Assembly: GCF_001691415.1 (NCBI RefSeq) | Contig: NZ_LRRR01000021.1 | Location: 16,857 to 80,856, forward strand | Direction of reading: 5' to 3' | Length of the DNA: 64,000 bases | From: Pararhodobacter sp. CCB-MM2 | GTDB lineage: Bacteria; Pseudomonadota; Alphaproteobacteria; Rhodobacterales; Rhodobacteraceae | In this document: positions 1-8,783 of the stretch, one piece after another | Numbering within the stretch: the first letter of the stretch is position 1 | How the letters are laid out: each line of letters begins with the position of its first letter | Position numbers and translations under genes: made by a program | The notes under the pieces: generated by a model | The model's database searches: none | Told to the model about the DNA's origin: nothing | The model's input: the letters and a program-made list of their open reading frames with translations, nothing else

Positions 1-1
1 T

Positions 2-34
2 GGAAAAGGAGTAGGGCGCCAACGCGCCCGCTGA
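2..34 (+). CDS. C-terminal tail of an upstream gene (partial)
   Basis: The frame starting at base 2 is open and ends in a TGA that shares one base with the ATG of the next gene (TGATG). That is the usual mark of a translationally coupled upstream gene. Only about ten codons are inside the window, so no function can be given. Confidence 0.3.
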   Translation, partial: GKGVGRQRAR

Positions 35-1113
35 TGCGCATGTCCCCCAGTGATCCGGCCCCGCGACACCAGCGGCTGGAGCTTGCCGTCGAGGCCGGGC
101 TTGCCCTGCCCGAGGCTGGCCCCATCGCCATTCTCCACCCCCGCATGGGCGAGTTCTTCTCGCCGCTGCCGCGGGAACAGCTGGAGATCGTCACCCCCCA
201 CGCCCCCGACCACGCGTCCTTCAAGGCGCAAGGCTTCGCCTGCGCCACCGCGCCCGGCGAAAGCTATGCCGCCGTCGTGGTCTGTTTGCCCCGCAGCCGG
301 GCCGAGGCGCGCGACCTGATCGCGCAGGCCTCGGCGCTGACCAAAGGGCCGGTGGTCGTGGACGGGCAGAAGAACGACGGCGCCGAGGCGGTGCTGAAGG
401 AATTGCGCGGCCGCGTCGAGCTGTCCGAGGCCATCTCGAAAGGCCACGGCAAGATCGCGTGGTTCGATTCGGTCGGGGACGCGCTGTCCGATTGGCGCGC
501 CGAGCCCGGCGAGACCCGCGATCACGAGCGCGTCTATCGCACCTTGCCTGGCCTGTTCTCGTCCGACGGAATCGACCCGGCCTCGGCGCTGCTGGCCTCC
601 GTCCTGCCCGCCGGTCTGAAGGGCGTCGTCGCCGATATGGGCGCCGGATGGGGCTACCTGTCCGCACAGATGCTGGCCAAAGCGCCCGGCATCGCTGCGC
701 TGCACCTGATCGAGGCCGATGCCCGTGCGCTGGACTGCGCCCGGATCAACGTCACCGATCCCCGCGCGGTCTTCCACTGGGCCGATGCGACGCAACCGTT
801 GCCGAAACTGCCGCTCGACGCGGTGATCATGAACCCGCCCTTCCATCAAGGCCGCGACGCCCGCCCTCAGCTGGGGGCCGCCTTCATCCGTGCGGCGGCG
901 GCGATGCTGAAGCCCTCGGGCCAGCTGTTCCTCGTCGCCAACCGGCACCTGCCCTACGAGACCACGCTGGCGGAGTGCTTCCGCAAACATGAGGAGCTGC
1001 CGGGCAACAACAGCTTCAAGCTGTTCCATGCCGAGGCCCCCTTGCGGGCCGGCAAGACCGACGCCGCGTCCAAGCCGCGCAGCCGTGTGACGCATAGCAG
1101 AGGACGACGCTGA
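34..1113 (+). CDS. rsmC: RsmC-like class I SAM methyltransferase (16S rRNA guanine-N2 type)
   Basis: This 359-residue protein has the two-lobed layout of RsmC/RsmD-type rRNA methyltransferases. A degenerate N-terminal half is followed by a SAM-binding domain. Motif I is DMGAGWGYLS (residues 201-210) and the catalytic NPPFHQG motif lies at 267-273. In this family NPP[FY] positions the target amino group, and RsmC makes m2G1207 in 16S rRNA. The substrate here is inferred from the family. The start at 34 overlaps the preceding stop (TGATG), which suggests coupling; ATG 40 is an alternative. The stop overlaps the next gene's ATG by one base, so both are probably cotranscribed. Confidence 0.8.
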   Translation: MRMSPSDPAPRHQRLELAVEAGLALPEAGPIAILHPRMGEFFSPLPREQLEIVTPHAPDHASFKAQGFACATAPGESYAAVVVCLPRSRAEARDLIAQASALTKGPVVVDGQKNDGAEAVLKELRGRVELSEAISKGHGKIAWFDSVGDALSDWRAEPGETRDHERVYRTLPGLFSSDGIDPASALLASVLPAGLKGVVADMGAGWGYLSAQMLAKAPGIAALHLIEADARALDCARINVTDPRAVFHWADATQPLPKLPLDAVIMNPPFHQGRDARPQLGAAFIRAAAAMLKPSGQLFLVANRHLPYETTLAECFRKHEELPGNNSFKLFHAEAPLRAGKTDAASKPRSRVTHSRGRR

Positions 1114-1919
1114 TGAGCTTTTCGATCCAAGGGAAGACCGCGATCATCACCGGCGCCGCGACCGGCATTGGCCATGCCATCGCCCGACATTTCCTCGACG
1201 AGGGCGCGAATGTCGTTTTCTCGGACATGAACGAGAAGCGGCTGAAGGCCAATTGCGACGACCTCGCCGCGCAGGAGAATTGCCGCCTCTTCGTCGGCGA
1301 CCTGCGTGAGAAACTGGCGGTGGCGAACCTTTTGTCCACCGCGCTCGATGCCTTTGATCGGGTCGACATCCTTGTCAACGCAACCCGCAGCTTCGGCGTC
1401 ACTGACATGCTCGACCCGACCGACACCTCGGTCGAGACGCTGCTGGATCAGAACCTGAACGTGGCCCTGCGGACCTCGCAAGCCGTCGCCCGCCGGATGA
1501 TCCTTCAGGCCGAGCAGGAAGACGAGAAGCCGCAAAGCGCCGGCGCGATCATCAACATCTCGTCCATCGCCGCGCATCGGACCCAGCCGGAACTGCTGGG
1601 CTTTTCCATCTCCAACGCCGCGCTGGAACAGATGACCCGCTCGATGGGCGTCGCGCTGGCACCGCATGGCATCAGGGTCAATGCGGTCGCCGTGGGGTCG
1701 CTCATGTCGGGGACCTTGCGCGACATCATCGCCGAGAACCCGGAATACCGCGATGCGATCATTCAGGGCACGCCCCTGCACCGGATTGGCACGGCTTCCG
1801 AGGTTGCGGAGCTGGCGCAATTCCTGTCGTCCTCGGCCTCGGCCTTCATGACCGGGCAGATCGTCACGCTGGACGGCGGGCGCTCGGTTCTGGACACCGT
1901 GCAGCGCGCCGCGCACTGA
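1113..1919 (+). CDS. SDR-fold protein lacking the catalytic Tyr/Lys
   Basis: A 268-residue short-chain dehydrogenase/reductase fold. The cofactor loop TGAATGIG (13-20) is intact and the catalytic Ser is present (S151 in NISS). Thirteen residues on, where the family has Y-x-x-x-K, the protein reads F-S-I-S-N: Tyr becomes Phe164 and Lys becomes Asn168 (codons TTT and AAC). The usual NNAG motif is NATR (89-92). Overall length and the C-terminal GGR segment are normal for the family, so this is not a truncated gene. It probably binds NAD(P) but is unlikely to do standard SDR redox chemistry. It is coupled by TGATG to the methyltransferase. True function unknown. Confidence 0.8.
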   Translation: MSFSIQGKTAIITGAATGIGHAIARHFLDEGANVVFSDMNEKRLKANCDDLAAQENCRLFVGDLREKLAVANLLSTALDAFDRVDILVNATRSFGVTDMLDPTDTSVETLLDQNLNVALRTSQAVARRMILQAEQEDEKPQSAGAIINISSIAAHRTQPELLGFSISNAALEQMTRSMGVALAPHGIRVNAVAVGSLMSGTLRDIIAENPEYRDAIIQGTPLHRIGTASEVAELAQFLSSSASAFMTGQIVTLDGGRSVLDTVQRAAH

Positions 1920-1922
1920 CGC

Positions 1923-2621
1923 TCAGCGCGCGCGCTCGATCAGCTCTTCGACCATCGGCCCTAGTTGCTCGACGATCAGCCCGACGCCCGTCGGGTTGGG
2001 GTGGATCATGTCGCCCTGCATGACGCTGTCGGGCGCCGCACCCTCAGCCACGCGGGCCATCAGCGGCGCCATCATATCGGGGACCAGAAGCGCGCCATGC
2101 GCCTCGGCCAGTTCCGGATACATCGCCGCGAATTGTTGTTGATACTCAGCGCCGTAGTTGCCCGGTGCCGGCAGGCCGACGAGCAGCGTCGGGATCCCCT
2201 CGGCCTCCAGCCGCGTAAGGATCGCCTCGAGATTCTGACGGCTCAGCGCCGGGTCGATCCCCCTGAGCAGGTCATTGCCCCCCAAGGCCACGATCATCGC
2301 ATCCGGCTGGTCCGACAGCGTCCAGTCGAGCCGCGCGAGGCCGCCCGTCGTCGTGTCGCCGCTGACGCCCGCGTTGATCAGCGTGACGTCCTGCCCCCGT
2401 GCGTCGAGCCAGGCCTGTAGCTGCGGTACCAGCCCCTCGCCCTGCGGCAATCCGTAGCCCTGTGTCAGCGAATCCCCCAAGGCGGTGATGGTCAAAGTTT
2501 CGGCAAAGGCGACGGAATTTCCGGCCCCGAGCGTGAAAACCACCGCCGCGCCGAGGGCCAGCCGCTTGCCTGCGGCGCGCCAGACCCCATATCGGCGAGA
2601 GCTTAAGAGGATTGTTTTCAT
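1923..2621 (-). CDS. tesA: Arylesterase / GDSL-SGNH hydrolase (TesA-like), exported
   Basis: A 232-residue SGNH hydrolase. An N-terminal signal-like segment (hydrophobic about 20-40, ending AFA) is followed by block I GDSLTQGYG with nucleophile Ser51, an internal GGND block and a C-terminal D-M-I-H pair. TesA-type enzymes hydrolyse acyl thioesters and aryl or phospho-esters in the periplasm. It is divergent from an ABC ATPase/permease pair, the same arrangement as tesA / ybbA-ybbP in enterobacteria. The chosen ATG (2621-2619) overlaps the ATG of the divergent gene. The long N-region before the hydrophobic core leaves a later non-ATG start possible. It ends 3 bases from the SDR gene, tail to tail. 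Confidence 0.85.
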   Translation of the reverse strand: MKTILLSSRRYGVWRAAGKRLALGAAVVFTLGAGNSVAFAETLTITALGDSLTQGYGLPQGEGLVPQLQAWLDARGQDVTLINAGVSGDTTTGGLARLDWTLSDQPDAMIVALGGNDLLRGIDPALSRQNLEAILTRLEAEGIPTLLVGLPAPGNYGAEYQQQFAAMYPELAEAHGALLVPDMMAPLMARVAEGAAPDSVMQGDMIHPNPTGVGLIVEQLGPMVEELIERAR

Positions 2622-3318
2622 GCCTGATCCCGTTCTTTCCCTGAAGGATGCCCGCCTGACCTTGCAGGGCAACGCCGGCCCTGTCGAGATCCTGAAGGGC
2701 ATCTCGCTGGAAGTTGAGCGGGGCCAGTCGGTCGGGTTGATCGGGCCTTCGGGATCGGGAAAATCCTCGCTTCTCATGCTGATGGGCGGCTTGGAGAAGG
2801 CCACCGCCGGCAGCGTCACCGCGCTGGGCCATGACCTGACGGCGATGAACGAGGACGCCCTCGCCCGCTTCCGCCGCGGCAATATGAGCGTGGTGTTCCA
2901 GTCCTTCCACCTGATCCCGACGATGACCGCCTTGGAGAATGTCGCGACGCCGCTGGAGCTGGCCGGCGTCAAGGATGCCTTCGAGCGGGCCGAGGCGGAA
3001 CTGACAGCCGTGGGGCTCGGGTCGCGCATGCACCATTACCCCGCGCAGATGTCGGGTGGCGAGCAACAGCGTGTCGCTCTGGCTCGTGCCGCCGCCCCCC
3101 GTCCGGCGATCCTGCTCGCCGACGAACCCACCGGCAACCTTGATGGCCCCAACGGACAGGCGATCATGGACCTGCTCTTCGGGCTGCGCGACCGCCACGG
3201 CGCGACCTTGGTGCTGGTCACCCACGCCCCCGAACTCGCCGCCCGCTGCGACCGGGTCGTCACCCTGCGTGATGGTCTGATCGACGCCGAGACGTCGATG
3301 GCCGAGGCCGCGCAATGA
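2620..3318 (+). CDS. ybbA: ABC transporter ATP-binding protein (YbbA type)
   Basis: A 232-residue ABC ATPase of the LolD/MacB-like (FtsX-partner) class. Walker A is GPSGSGKS (42-49), the signature is MSGGEQQRVALARA and Walker B is ILLADEPTGNLD, followed by the switch His in VTHAPE. An in-frame extension reaches back to 2485. The ATG at 2620 is preferred because AAGAGG lies nine bases upstream and the N-terminus then matches the family. Its stop overlaps the permease start by four bases (ATGA), so ATPase and permease form one operon. Confidence 0.9.
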   Translation: MPDPVLSLKDARLTLQGNAGPVEILKGISLEVERGQSVGLIGPSGSGKSSLLMLMGGLEKATAGSVTALGHDLTAMNEDALARFRRGNMSVVFQSFHLIPTMTALENVATPLELAGVKDAFERAEAELTAVGLGSRMHHYPAQMSGGEQQRVALARAAAPRPAILLADEPTGNLDGPNGQAIMDLLFGLRDRHGATLVLVTHAPELAARCDRVVTLRDGLIDAETSMAEAAQ

Positions 3319-5831
3319 GCCTTTCCGTTGCGGCCCGGCTGGCCCGGCGCGAACTCCGCGGCGGCGTCGCCGGCTTCCGCATTTTCCTCCTCTGCCTTGC
3401 CCTCGGCGTCGGTGCCATCGCCGCTGTCGGCTCCGTCCGCTCGGCCATCGAAGCCGGCCTCGCCCGCGAGGGCCGCGCGCTGCTGGGCGGCGACGCCGAG
3501 TTGCGCATGACCTACCGACTCGCGGATGACGAGGAACGCGCCTGGCTCGACGCGAATAGCGCCGCCTGGGCCGAGGTCGTCGATTTCCGCTCCATGGCCG
3601 CCTCGCCCGACGGCGAGCGCGCGCTGACGCAGGTCAAGGCCATCGACGCGAACTGGCCTCTCGTCGGCACGGCCGAATTCGACCCTCCGATGTCTCCCGC
3701 CGAGGTTCTGGCCGGCCGCGACGGCCTGCCCGGCGCCGCGCTCGACCCGCTGCTGATCGACCGTTTGGGCCTTGAGGTCGGCGGCGTCGTGCGCCTCGGC
3801 ACGCAGGATTTCGCCTTGATGGCCGCCATCGAGCGCGAGCCCGATACCGTCGGCACCTCCTTCGGCTTCGGCCCCCGGACCTTGGTGGCCTTGGACGCAC
3901 TGCAAGACGCAGGCCTCCTCGGCGCGGGCTCGATGTATGACAGCTCGTACCGCCTGACCCTGCCCGAGGGCGCAACGCTCGACACCACCCGCCGCTCGCT
4001 GATCGACACCTTCCACGACGCCGGCATCCGCTGGCGCGACGCCTCGCGCGCCGAGCCCGGGATCGCCCGTTTCGTTGATCGCCTCGGCGCCTTCCTCGTG
4101 CTGGTCGGCCTCGCGGGCCTCGCCGTCGGCGGGATCGGCGTCGCCTCGGCGGTGCGCGCCTATCTCGACGCGAAGACCGGCGTGATCGCGACCCTGAAGA
4201 CCTTGGGCGCCGAAGGCCGCATCATATTCCTCACCTATTTCCTGCAGATCGGCGCGCTGACCCTTGCCGGGGTCGGCGCCGGTCTGGTGCTAGGGGCTGG
4301 CGCGCTCTTGATCGGCGTCCCGCTCGCCTCGGGCTCGCTGCCCGTGCCCATCGCCAATGGCATCTACTGGCAACCTCTTGGCGAGGCGGCACTTTACGGC
4401 GTGCTGACCGCCTTGGTCTTCACCCTCTGGCCGCTGGCACGGGTCGAGCAGGTCCGCGCCGCCGCGCTCTTCCGTGGCACCGGCAATGACCGCTCCTTGC
4501 CCCGCGCCCTGCCCCTGCTGGCGCTGGCGCTCAGCACAGTCGCTTTGATCGGCTCCGTGCTGTGGCTGTCGGGCACCTGGCAATTGGCGGCGGGGGCGGT
4601 GGTGGGCATCCTCGGCGCGCTGGCGATCCTCGCGGTGGTGGCCCTGATCCTGCGCGCGCTCGCCCGCCGCTCGGCAAGGTCGCGCGCCGTGCGGGGGCTC
4701 ACCGCCCTGCGGCTGGCCCTGGGCGCGGTTGGCAACCCGCGCGAAGGGGCGGTGGCCGTGGTGCTGTCCTTGGGGCTCGGCCTCAGCGTTCTGGCCGCCG
4801 TCGGCCAGATCGACGCCAATCTGCGCAACGCCATTTCGACCGAAATGCCCGACCGCGCACCCTCCTTCTTCTTCCTCGACATCCAGCCCGCCCAGCTTGA
4901 CGCCTTCACCGAGCGGCTGGCCGGGTTCGAGGGCGTTGACGACATCCAGACCGCGCCTCAGCTGCGCGGGGTGATCAGCCAGATCAACGGCCGCCCAGCC
5001 CGCGAGTACGGCAACCACTGGGTGCTGCGCGGCGACCGGGGGCTGACCTATGCGCAGGATCAGGGCGCGCTGCGGCTGACGCAGGGCGAGTGGTGGCCCG
5101 AGGATTACGCCGGCCCGCCGCTCATTTCCTTCGGGGCCGAGGAAGGTGCCGAGCTGGGTCTCTCGCTGGGCGACACGGTGACCGTCAACGTCCTTGGCCG
5201 CGACATCACCGGCACCATCGCCAATTTCCGCGAGCTCGATTTCCGCACCGGCGGCATCGGCTTCGTGATGACCTTCAACCCCGCCGCCCTGCAGGGCGCG
5301 CCGCACACGGTCATCGCCACCGCCCGCGCGCCGGAAGGCACCGAGGGTCAGATCCTGCGCGAGTTGGGCCGCGACTTCCCCGCCGTCACCGCGATCCCGA
5401 TCCGCGAGGCCGCGACCCGTGTGACCGAGGCCCTCGGCGCATTGGCCGCCGCCACCTCCATCGCCGCCTTGGCGACTTTGGCCACAGGCTTCGTCGTGCT
5501 GATCGGCGCGGCGGCGGCAGGCGAGCGGACACGTGTCTTCGAGGCCGCCGTGCTGAAGACCCTCGGCGCCACCCGCGCGCGGATCCTGACCTCCTTCGCC
5601 CTGCGCTCGGCGCTGATGGGTGCTGCGGCGGGGCTCGTCGCCATCGGCGCTGGCGCGCTGGCGGCCTGGGCGATCCTCACGCAGGTGATGGAGCTGAGCT
5701 ACCGTTTCGAGCCCATCTCCGCGCTGGCCATCGTGCTGGGCGGCGTGATCGCGGTGCTGATCGCGGGCCTCCTCTTCGCCCTGCGCCCTCTCGCTGCCCG
5801 CCCGGCCGGGATCCTGAGGTCGCAGGAATGA
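3315..5831 (+). CDS. ybbP: FtsX-like ABC transporter permease (YbbP type)
   Basis: An 838-residue membrane protein with one N-terminal membrane helix (about 20-42), a large periplasmic domain, a core block of helices in the middle (about 250-480), a second periplasmic domain and C-terminal FtsX helices (about 715-830). This duplicated MacB/FtsX topology, roughly 800-850 residues long, is typical of YbbP. With the ATPase it probably forms a type VII (mechanotransmission) ABC complex rather than a classical importer. The substrate is unknown; the divergent TesA-like hydrolase suggests a lipid or ester-related role, which is inference. Confidence 0.88.
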   Translation: MSLSVAARLARRELRGGVAGFRIFLLCLALGVGAIAAVGSVRSAIEAGLAREGRALLGGDAELRMTYRLADDEERAWLDANSAAWAEVVDFRSMAASPDGERALTQVKAIDANWPLVGTAEFDPPMSPAEVLAGRDGLPGAALDPLLIDRLGLEVGGVVRLGTQDFALMAAIEREPDTVGTSFGFGPRTLVALDALQDAGLLGAGSMYDSSYRLTLPEGATLDTTRRSLIDTFHDAGIRWRDASRAEPGIARFVDRLGAFLVLVGLAGLAVGGIGVASAVRAYLDAKTGVIATLKTLGAEGRIIFLTYFLQIGALTLAGVGAGLVLGAGALLIGVPLASGSLPVPIANGIYWQPLGEAALYGVLTALVFTLWPLARVEQVRAAALFRGTGNDRSLPRALPLLALALSTVALIGSVLWLSGTWQLAAGAVVGILGALAILAVVALILRALARRSARSRAVRGLTALRLALGAVGNPREGAVAVVLSLGLGLSVLAAVGQIDANLRNAISTEMPDRAPSFFFLDIQPAQLDAFTERLAGFEGVDDIQTAPQLRGVISQINGRPAREYGNHWVLRGDRGLTYAQDQGALRLTQGEWWPEDYAGPPLISFGAEEGAELGLSLGDTVTVNVLGRDITGTIANFRELDFRTGGIGFVMTFNPAALQGAPHTVIATARAPEGTEGQILRELGRDFPAVTAIPIREAATRVTEALGALAAATSIAALATLATGFVVLIGAAAAGERTRVFEAAVLKTLGATRARILTSFALRSALMGAAAGLVAIGAGALAAWAILTQVMELSYRFEPISALAIVLGGVIAVLIAGLLFALRPLAARPAGILRSQE

Positions 5832-5835
5832 CCCC

Positions 5836-5860
5836 GCATCTTTGCTCCTGAAATATCCTC
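5836..5860. repeat. Copy A of a dispersed intergenic element (…TTTGC…AAATA…CTC)
   Basis: This stretch just after the permease resembles strings at 41849-41870, 48032-48054 and 48092-48114, all directly next to gene ends. The shared core is roughly CTTTGC/CTTGTCG followed by AAATA(C)CTC. This copy is the most divergent of the four. Confidence 0.35.
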
Positions 5861-5879
5861 GGGGGGTGAGCCGAAGGCG

Positions 5880-5900
5880 AGGGGGGCAGACAGCCCCCCT
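5880..5900 (+). terminator. GC hairpin after the ybbA-ybbP operon
   Basis: AGGGGGGC / GCCCCCCT form a perfect 8-bp stem with an AGACA loop. It sits between the permease stop and the pyrB promoter. There is no clear T run, so termination is only probable. Confidence 0.45.
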
Positions 5901-5914
5901 ACCCCGCTTTCCGC

Positions 5915-5942
5915 TTGCTCCGACGCGGCCCCTTTCCTATAC
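5915..5942 (+). promoter_or_regulatory. Candidate sigma-70 promoter of pyrB
   Basis: TTGCTC (5915-5920), a 16-base spacer and CTATAC (5937-5942) lie about 30 bases before the pyrB ATG. The -35 is close to the TTG-rich form common in this group. Confidence 0.45.
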
Positions 5943-5971
5943 CCCGGCGCAAATCCCAAGGAGGGCCCGGC

Positions 5972-6913
5972 ATGACCTTCACGCAACGCCATCTGCTCGG
6001 GATCGAGCCGCTGCACCCCATCGAGATCACCGCCATCCTCGACAAGGCCGACGAATACGTCGCGCTGAACCGCTCGGGCGACAAGCATTCCGAGGTGCTG
6101 CGCGGCCTCACCCAGATCAACATGTTCTTCGAGAACTCGACCCGCACACAGGCCTCGTTCGAGCTGGCCGGCAAACGGCTTGGGGCGGATGTGATGAACA
6201 TGTCGATGCAGTCCTCCTCGGTGAAAAAGGGCGAGACGCTGATCGACACGGCGCTGACCCTGAACGCGATGCACCCCGATCTGCTGGTCGTCCGGCACCC
6301 GAATTCCGGCGCCGTGGACCTTTTGGCCCAGAAGGTGAATTGCGCGGTGCTGAACGCCGGTGACGGCAAGCATGAGCATCCGACACAGGCGCTGCTCGAC
6401 GCGCTGACCATCCGGCGCAAGAAGGGCCGGCTACACCGCCTGACCATCGCCATCTGCGGCGACATCGCCCATAGCCGGGTGGCCCGTTCGAACCTGATCC
6501 TTCTGGGCAAGATGGAGAACCGCGTGCGCCTCATCGCGCCGCCGACCTTGATGCCCTCGGGCGTGCAGGAATTCGGCTGCGAGGTCTTCGACGACATGAA
6601 GAAGGGCCTCGAGGGCGCCGATGTGGTGATGATGCTGCGTCTGCAGAAAGAGCGCATGGATGGCGGTTTCATCCCGTCCGAGCGCGAATATTACCACCGC
6701 TACGGCCTCGATGCCGAGAAGCTGGCCTTCGCCAAGGAGGACGCCATCGTCATGCATCCCGGCCCGATGAACCGCGGTGTGGAGATCGACGGCACCATCG
6801 CCGACGACATCAACCGCTCGGTCATTCAAGAGCAGGTCGAGATGGGCGTCGCGGTGCGTATGGCGGCGATGGACCTGCTTGCCCAGAACCTGCGGGCCGC
6901 ACGCGCGGCCTGA
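5972..6913 (+). CDS. pyrB: Aspartate carbamoyltransferase catalytic subunit
   Basis: A 313-residue transcarbamylase catalysing carbamoyl phosphate + L-aspartate to N-carbamoyl-aspartate, the committed step of pyrimidine synthesis. The carbamoyl-phosphate loop FFENSTRT (S56-T59), the HPTQALLD motif and the C-terminal HPGPMNRG motif are all present. The start is set by a strong AAGGAGGG ribosome site seven bases upstream; an in-frame extension to 5915 has no such signal. carA (45342-46505) and pyrG (31892-33535) of the same pathway are elsewhere in the window. Four small membrane-protein genes follow on the same strand. Confidence 0.97.
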   Translation: MTFTQRHLLGIEPLHPIEITAILDKADEYVALNRSGDKHSEVLRGLTQINMFFENSTRTQASFELAGKRLGADVMNMSMQSSSVKKGETLIDTALTLNAMHPDLLVVRHPNSGAVDLLAQKVNCAVLNAGDGKHEHPTQALLDALTIRRKKGRLHRLTIAICGDIAHSRVARSNLILLGKMENRVRLIAPPTLMPSGVQEFGCEVFDDMKKGLEGADVVMMLRLQKERMDGGFIPSEREYYHRYGLDAEKLAFAKEDAIVMHPGPMNRGVEIDGTIADDINRSVIQEQVEMGVAVRMAAMDLLAQNLRAARAA

Positions 6914-6980
6914 CGCGCCGGCTAACACGGGCCAACGCAGGGCGCTTGCCGTCGCAACCGCCCTGCCCTAGCCTCGGGCC

Positions 6981-7556
6981 ATGACCGAGGCCCTCTCATC
7001 CACTCCGCCGCCAGAGACCGACACCTCTTGGCTGACCCGGCTGGAACCCGGCGAGACCCTGCTGTGGCAGGGGCGTCCGGACGGCCGGCTGATGTTCCTG
7101 TGGTCGCGCCTGATCGAGACGGTGATGGGCCTCGGCTTTGCCAGTGGCGCCGTGATCTGCCTCGCCATGGTGTTCCTGCTGTTGCCTCAGCTGGTCGCGC
7201 TGGCCGTCCTGCCCGGCGTGGTGTTCTTCACCCTCGCCGCCTTCTTCTTCGGCTTCTGGCCCCATTACGCCGACGCCAAACGCCGCCAGCGCACCCGGTA
7301 TGCCCTCACCGACCGCCGCGCGATCATTGCGCAGGCCGACCGGCTGGGCCATGTCAGCCTGCGCAGCTTTCCGATCCATGCGGACAGCCCCTTGGGCGGC
7401 GGCTACGACCGGGTGATCTTTGCGACAGAAAGGCAGAAATGGCGCGGCCGCAGCCATGACGTCGACATCGCCTTCGAGCGTATCGGCAATGAGGCGCGGG
7501 CGGTGTACGATCACCTCCTCGCCATCAAGACCGCGCGGCGCGACGAAGGCGCTTGA
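6981..7556 (+). CDS. Tandem paralogue 1: two-helix membrane protein with bacterial-PH-like motifs
   Basis: A 191-residue protein opening with an ETLLWQGRPD block (about 27-36), then two hydrophobic helices, then a C-terminal soluble domain starting RYALTDRRAII. The combination of 'E-x-x-L-W-x-G-x-P' before paired helices and 'Y-x-L-T-D-R-R' after them is typical of small bacterial PH-domain (YdbS/YdbT-like) membrane proteins; that is a family inference. It is the first of four adjacent homologues and the most divergent together with the fourth. Function unknown. Confidence 0.75.
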   Translation: MTEALSSTPPPETDTSWLTRLEPGETLLWQGRPDGRLMFLWSRLIETVMGLGFASGAVICLAMVFLLLPQLVALAVLPGVVFFTLAAFFFGFWPHYADAKRRQRTRYALTDRRAIIAQADRLGHVSLRSFPIHADSPLGGGYDRVIFATERQKWRGRSHDVDIAFERIGNEARAVYDHLLAIKTARRDEGA

Positions 7557-7617
7557 TTGCCCCGGCAAGGCAGGTCACGCTGATCGCATTGCAGTATGAC
7601 TTTTCCCCGAGGCATTC

Positions 7618-8202
7618 ATGACCAACCAACCCGCAGGATGGGAGGGCCTTCTTGAAGACGGCGAGACCATCCTCTGGCAAGGCCAACCCGCAACCGGCGT
7701 GATCTGGCGCGACCTCATCAGCCTCGAGACGGTGATCGGCGCCTTCTTCACCGTCTTCTCCGGCGGCTGGGTGATCGGCACCGGCGTCATGGTCGGCAGC
7801 TTCGGCGCGGCGGACCCCTTCGCCTACCTCTTCCTGCTGTTCCCGCTGGCCGGCACGCTGTTCCTCGCCATCGGGCTTTATCTGCTGGTCGGGCGGCTGT
7901 TCATGGATTCCTACCAGCGCGGCAAGACTTGGTACACGCTGACCAACCGCGCCGCCTTCATCGCGACCGAGACTTTCGGCCGCCGTCGCCTGCAACGCTG
8001 CGGGATTGAGCAGATGCGCGGCTTCGATCTGGTGGATCAGCATCCCGGCACGATCTGGTTCGGCTACAGCGCAATCCGCAGCAGCAATGGCAATGGCCGG
8101 GTTGTCGCTACCCGCACCGGGCGGCTGGGCTTTCGCCAGATCCCCAATCCGCGCGAGGTCTGGACCCTGATGGCCCCGCATCGCCGCGAGGCGGAAGAAT
8201 GA
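7618..8202 (+). CDS. Tandem paralogue 2: two-helix membrane protein with bacterial-PH-like motifs
   Basis: A 194-residue protein with the same plan as its neighbours. It has ETILWQGQPATG near the N-terminus, the WRDLI segment, paired membrane helices and then TWYTLTNRAAFIAT. It is closest to the third copy, sharing WRD, the YTLT/YALT-R-AAFIA segment and the same length. The stop overlaps the start of copy 3 (ATGA), so at least copies 2-4 are cotranscribed and probably translationally coupled. Confidence 0.75.
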   Translation: MTNQPAGWEGLLEDGETILWQGQPATGVIWRDLISLETVIGAFFTVFSGGWVIGTGVMVGSFGAADPFAYLFLLFPLAGTLFLAIGLYLLVGRLFMDSYQRGKTWYTLTNRAAFIATETFGRRRLQRCGIEQMRGFDLVDQHPGTIWFGYSAIRSSNGNGRVVATRTGRLGFRQIPNPREVWTLMAPHRREAEE

Positions 8203-8783
8203 GCGCCATCGACAGCTGGCAGCCGCCCCTCGACCGCGATGAGACCTTGCTGTGGCGGGATCGCCCGCAAACGGGCCTCGGCTGGCGCGATTTCATTAAC
8301 GGGCAGGCCCTCTTCGGGCTGTTCTTCACCGCCTTCTCCTGCGTGTGGTTCCTCGGTGCGCGGGCGATGACCTCGGGCGACGGGGCGTTCGGCCTCTTCC
8401 CCTATTTCGTCACGCCGTTTTTCCTCGTCGGGCTCTACATGGTCATCGGCCGCCCCTTCCACGCCGATTACCAACGCCGTCACACCACCTACGCCCTGAC
8501 CGATCGCGCCGCCTTCATCGCCCGGTTGTCGATGGGGCAGGTGAAAGTGCAGCGCTTACCCTTCGCCGAGATGAACGTGCTGGAACTTGAGGACGACAGT
8601 CCCGGCACGGTCTGGTTCCGCCGCGAGGAGCATATCCGCACCTATCGCACCCGCTCGCGCAATGGCATCAGCCACCGTCGCCGCCAGCGCGTGGTGGTCG
8701 CCATCGGCTTCGAGCGGATCGGCACCGCGCGGCAGGTCTACCGGCTGATCGCCGACCACACCCGTTCCGAGACCAAGGCATGA
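8199..8783 (+). CDS. Tandem paralogue 3: two-helix membrane protein with bacterial-PH-like motifs
   Basis: A 194-residue protein with ETLLWRDRPQTGLGWRDF, two membrane helices, then TTYALTDRAAFIAR. It overlaps both neighbours by four bases (ATGA at 8199 and 8780). The C-terminal soluble part is rich in Arg (R-T-R-S-R), unlike the other copies. No enzymatic motif is seen. A PH-like binding or scaffold role is a guess from the family. Confidence 0.75.
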   Translation: MSAIDSWQPPLDRDETLLWRDRPQTGLGWRDFINGQALFGLFFTAFSCVWFLGARAMTSGDGAFGLFPYFVTPFFLVGLYMVIGRPFHADYQRRHTTYALTDRAAFIARLSMGQVKVQRLPFAEMNVLELEDDSPGTVWFRREEHIRTYRTRSRNGISHRRRQRVVVAIGFERIGTARQVYRLIADHTRSETKA

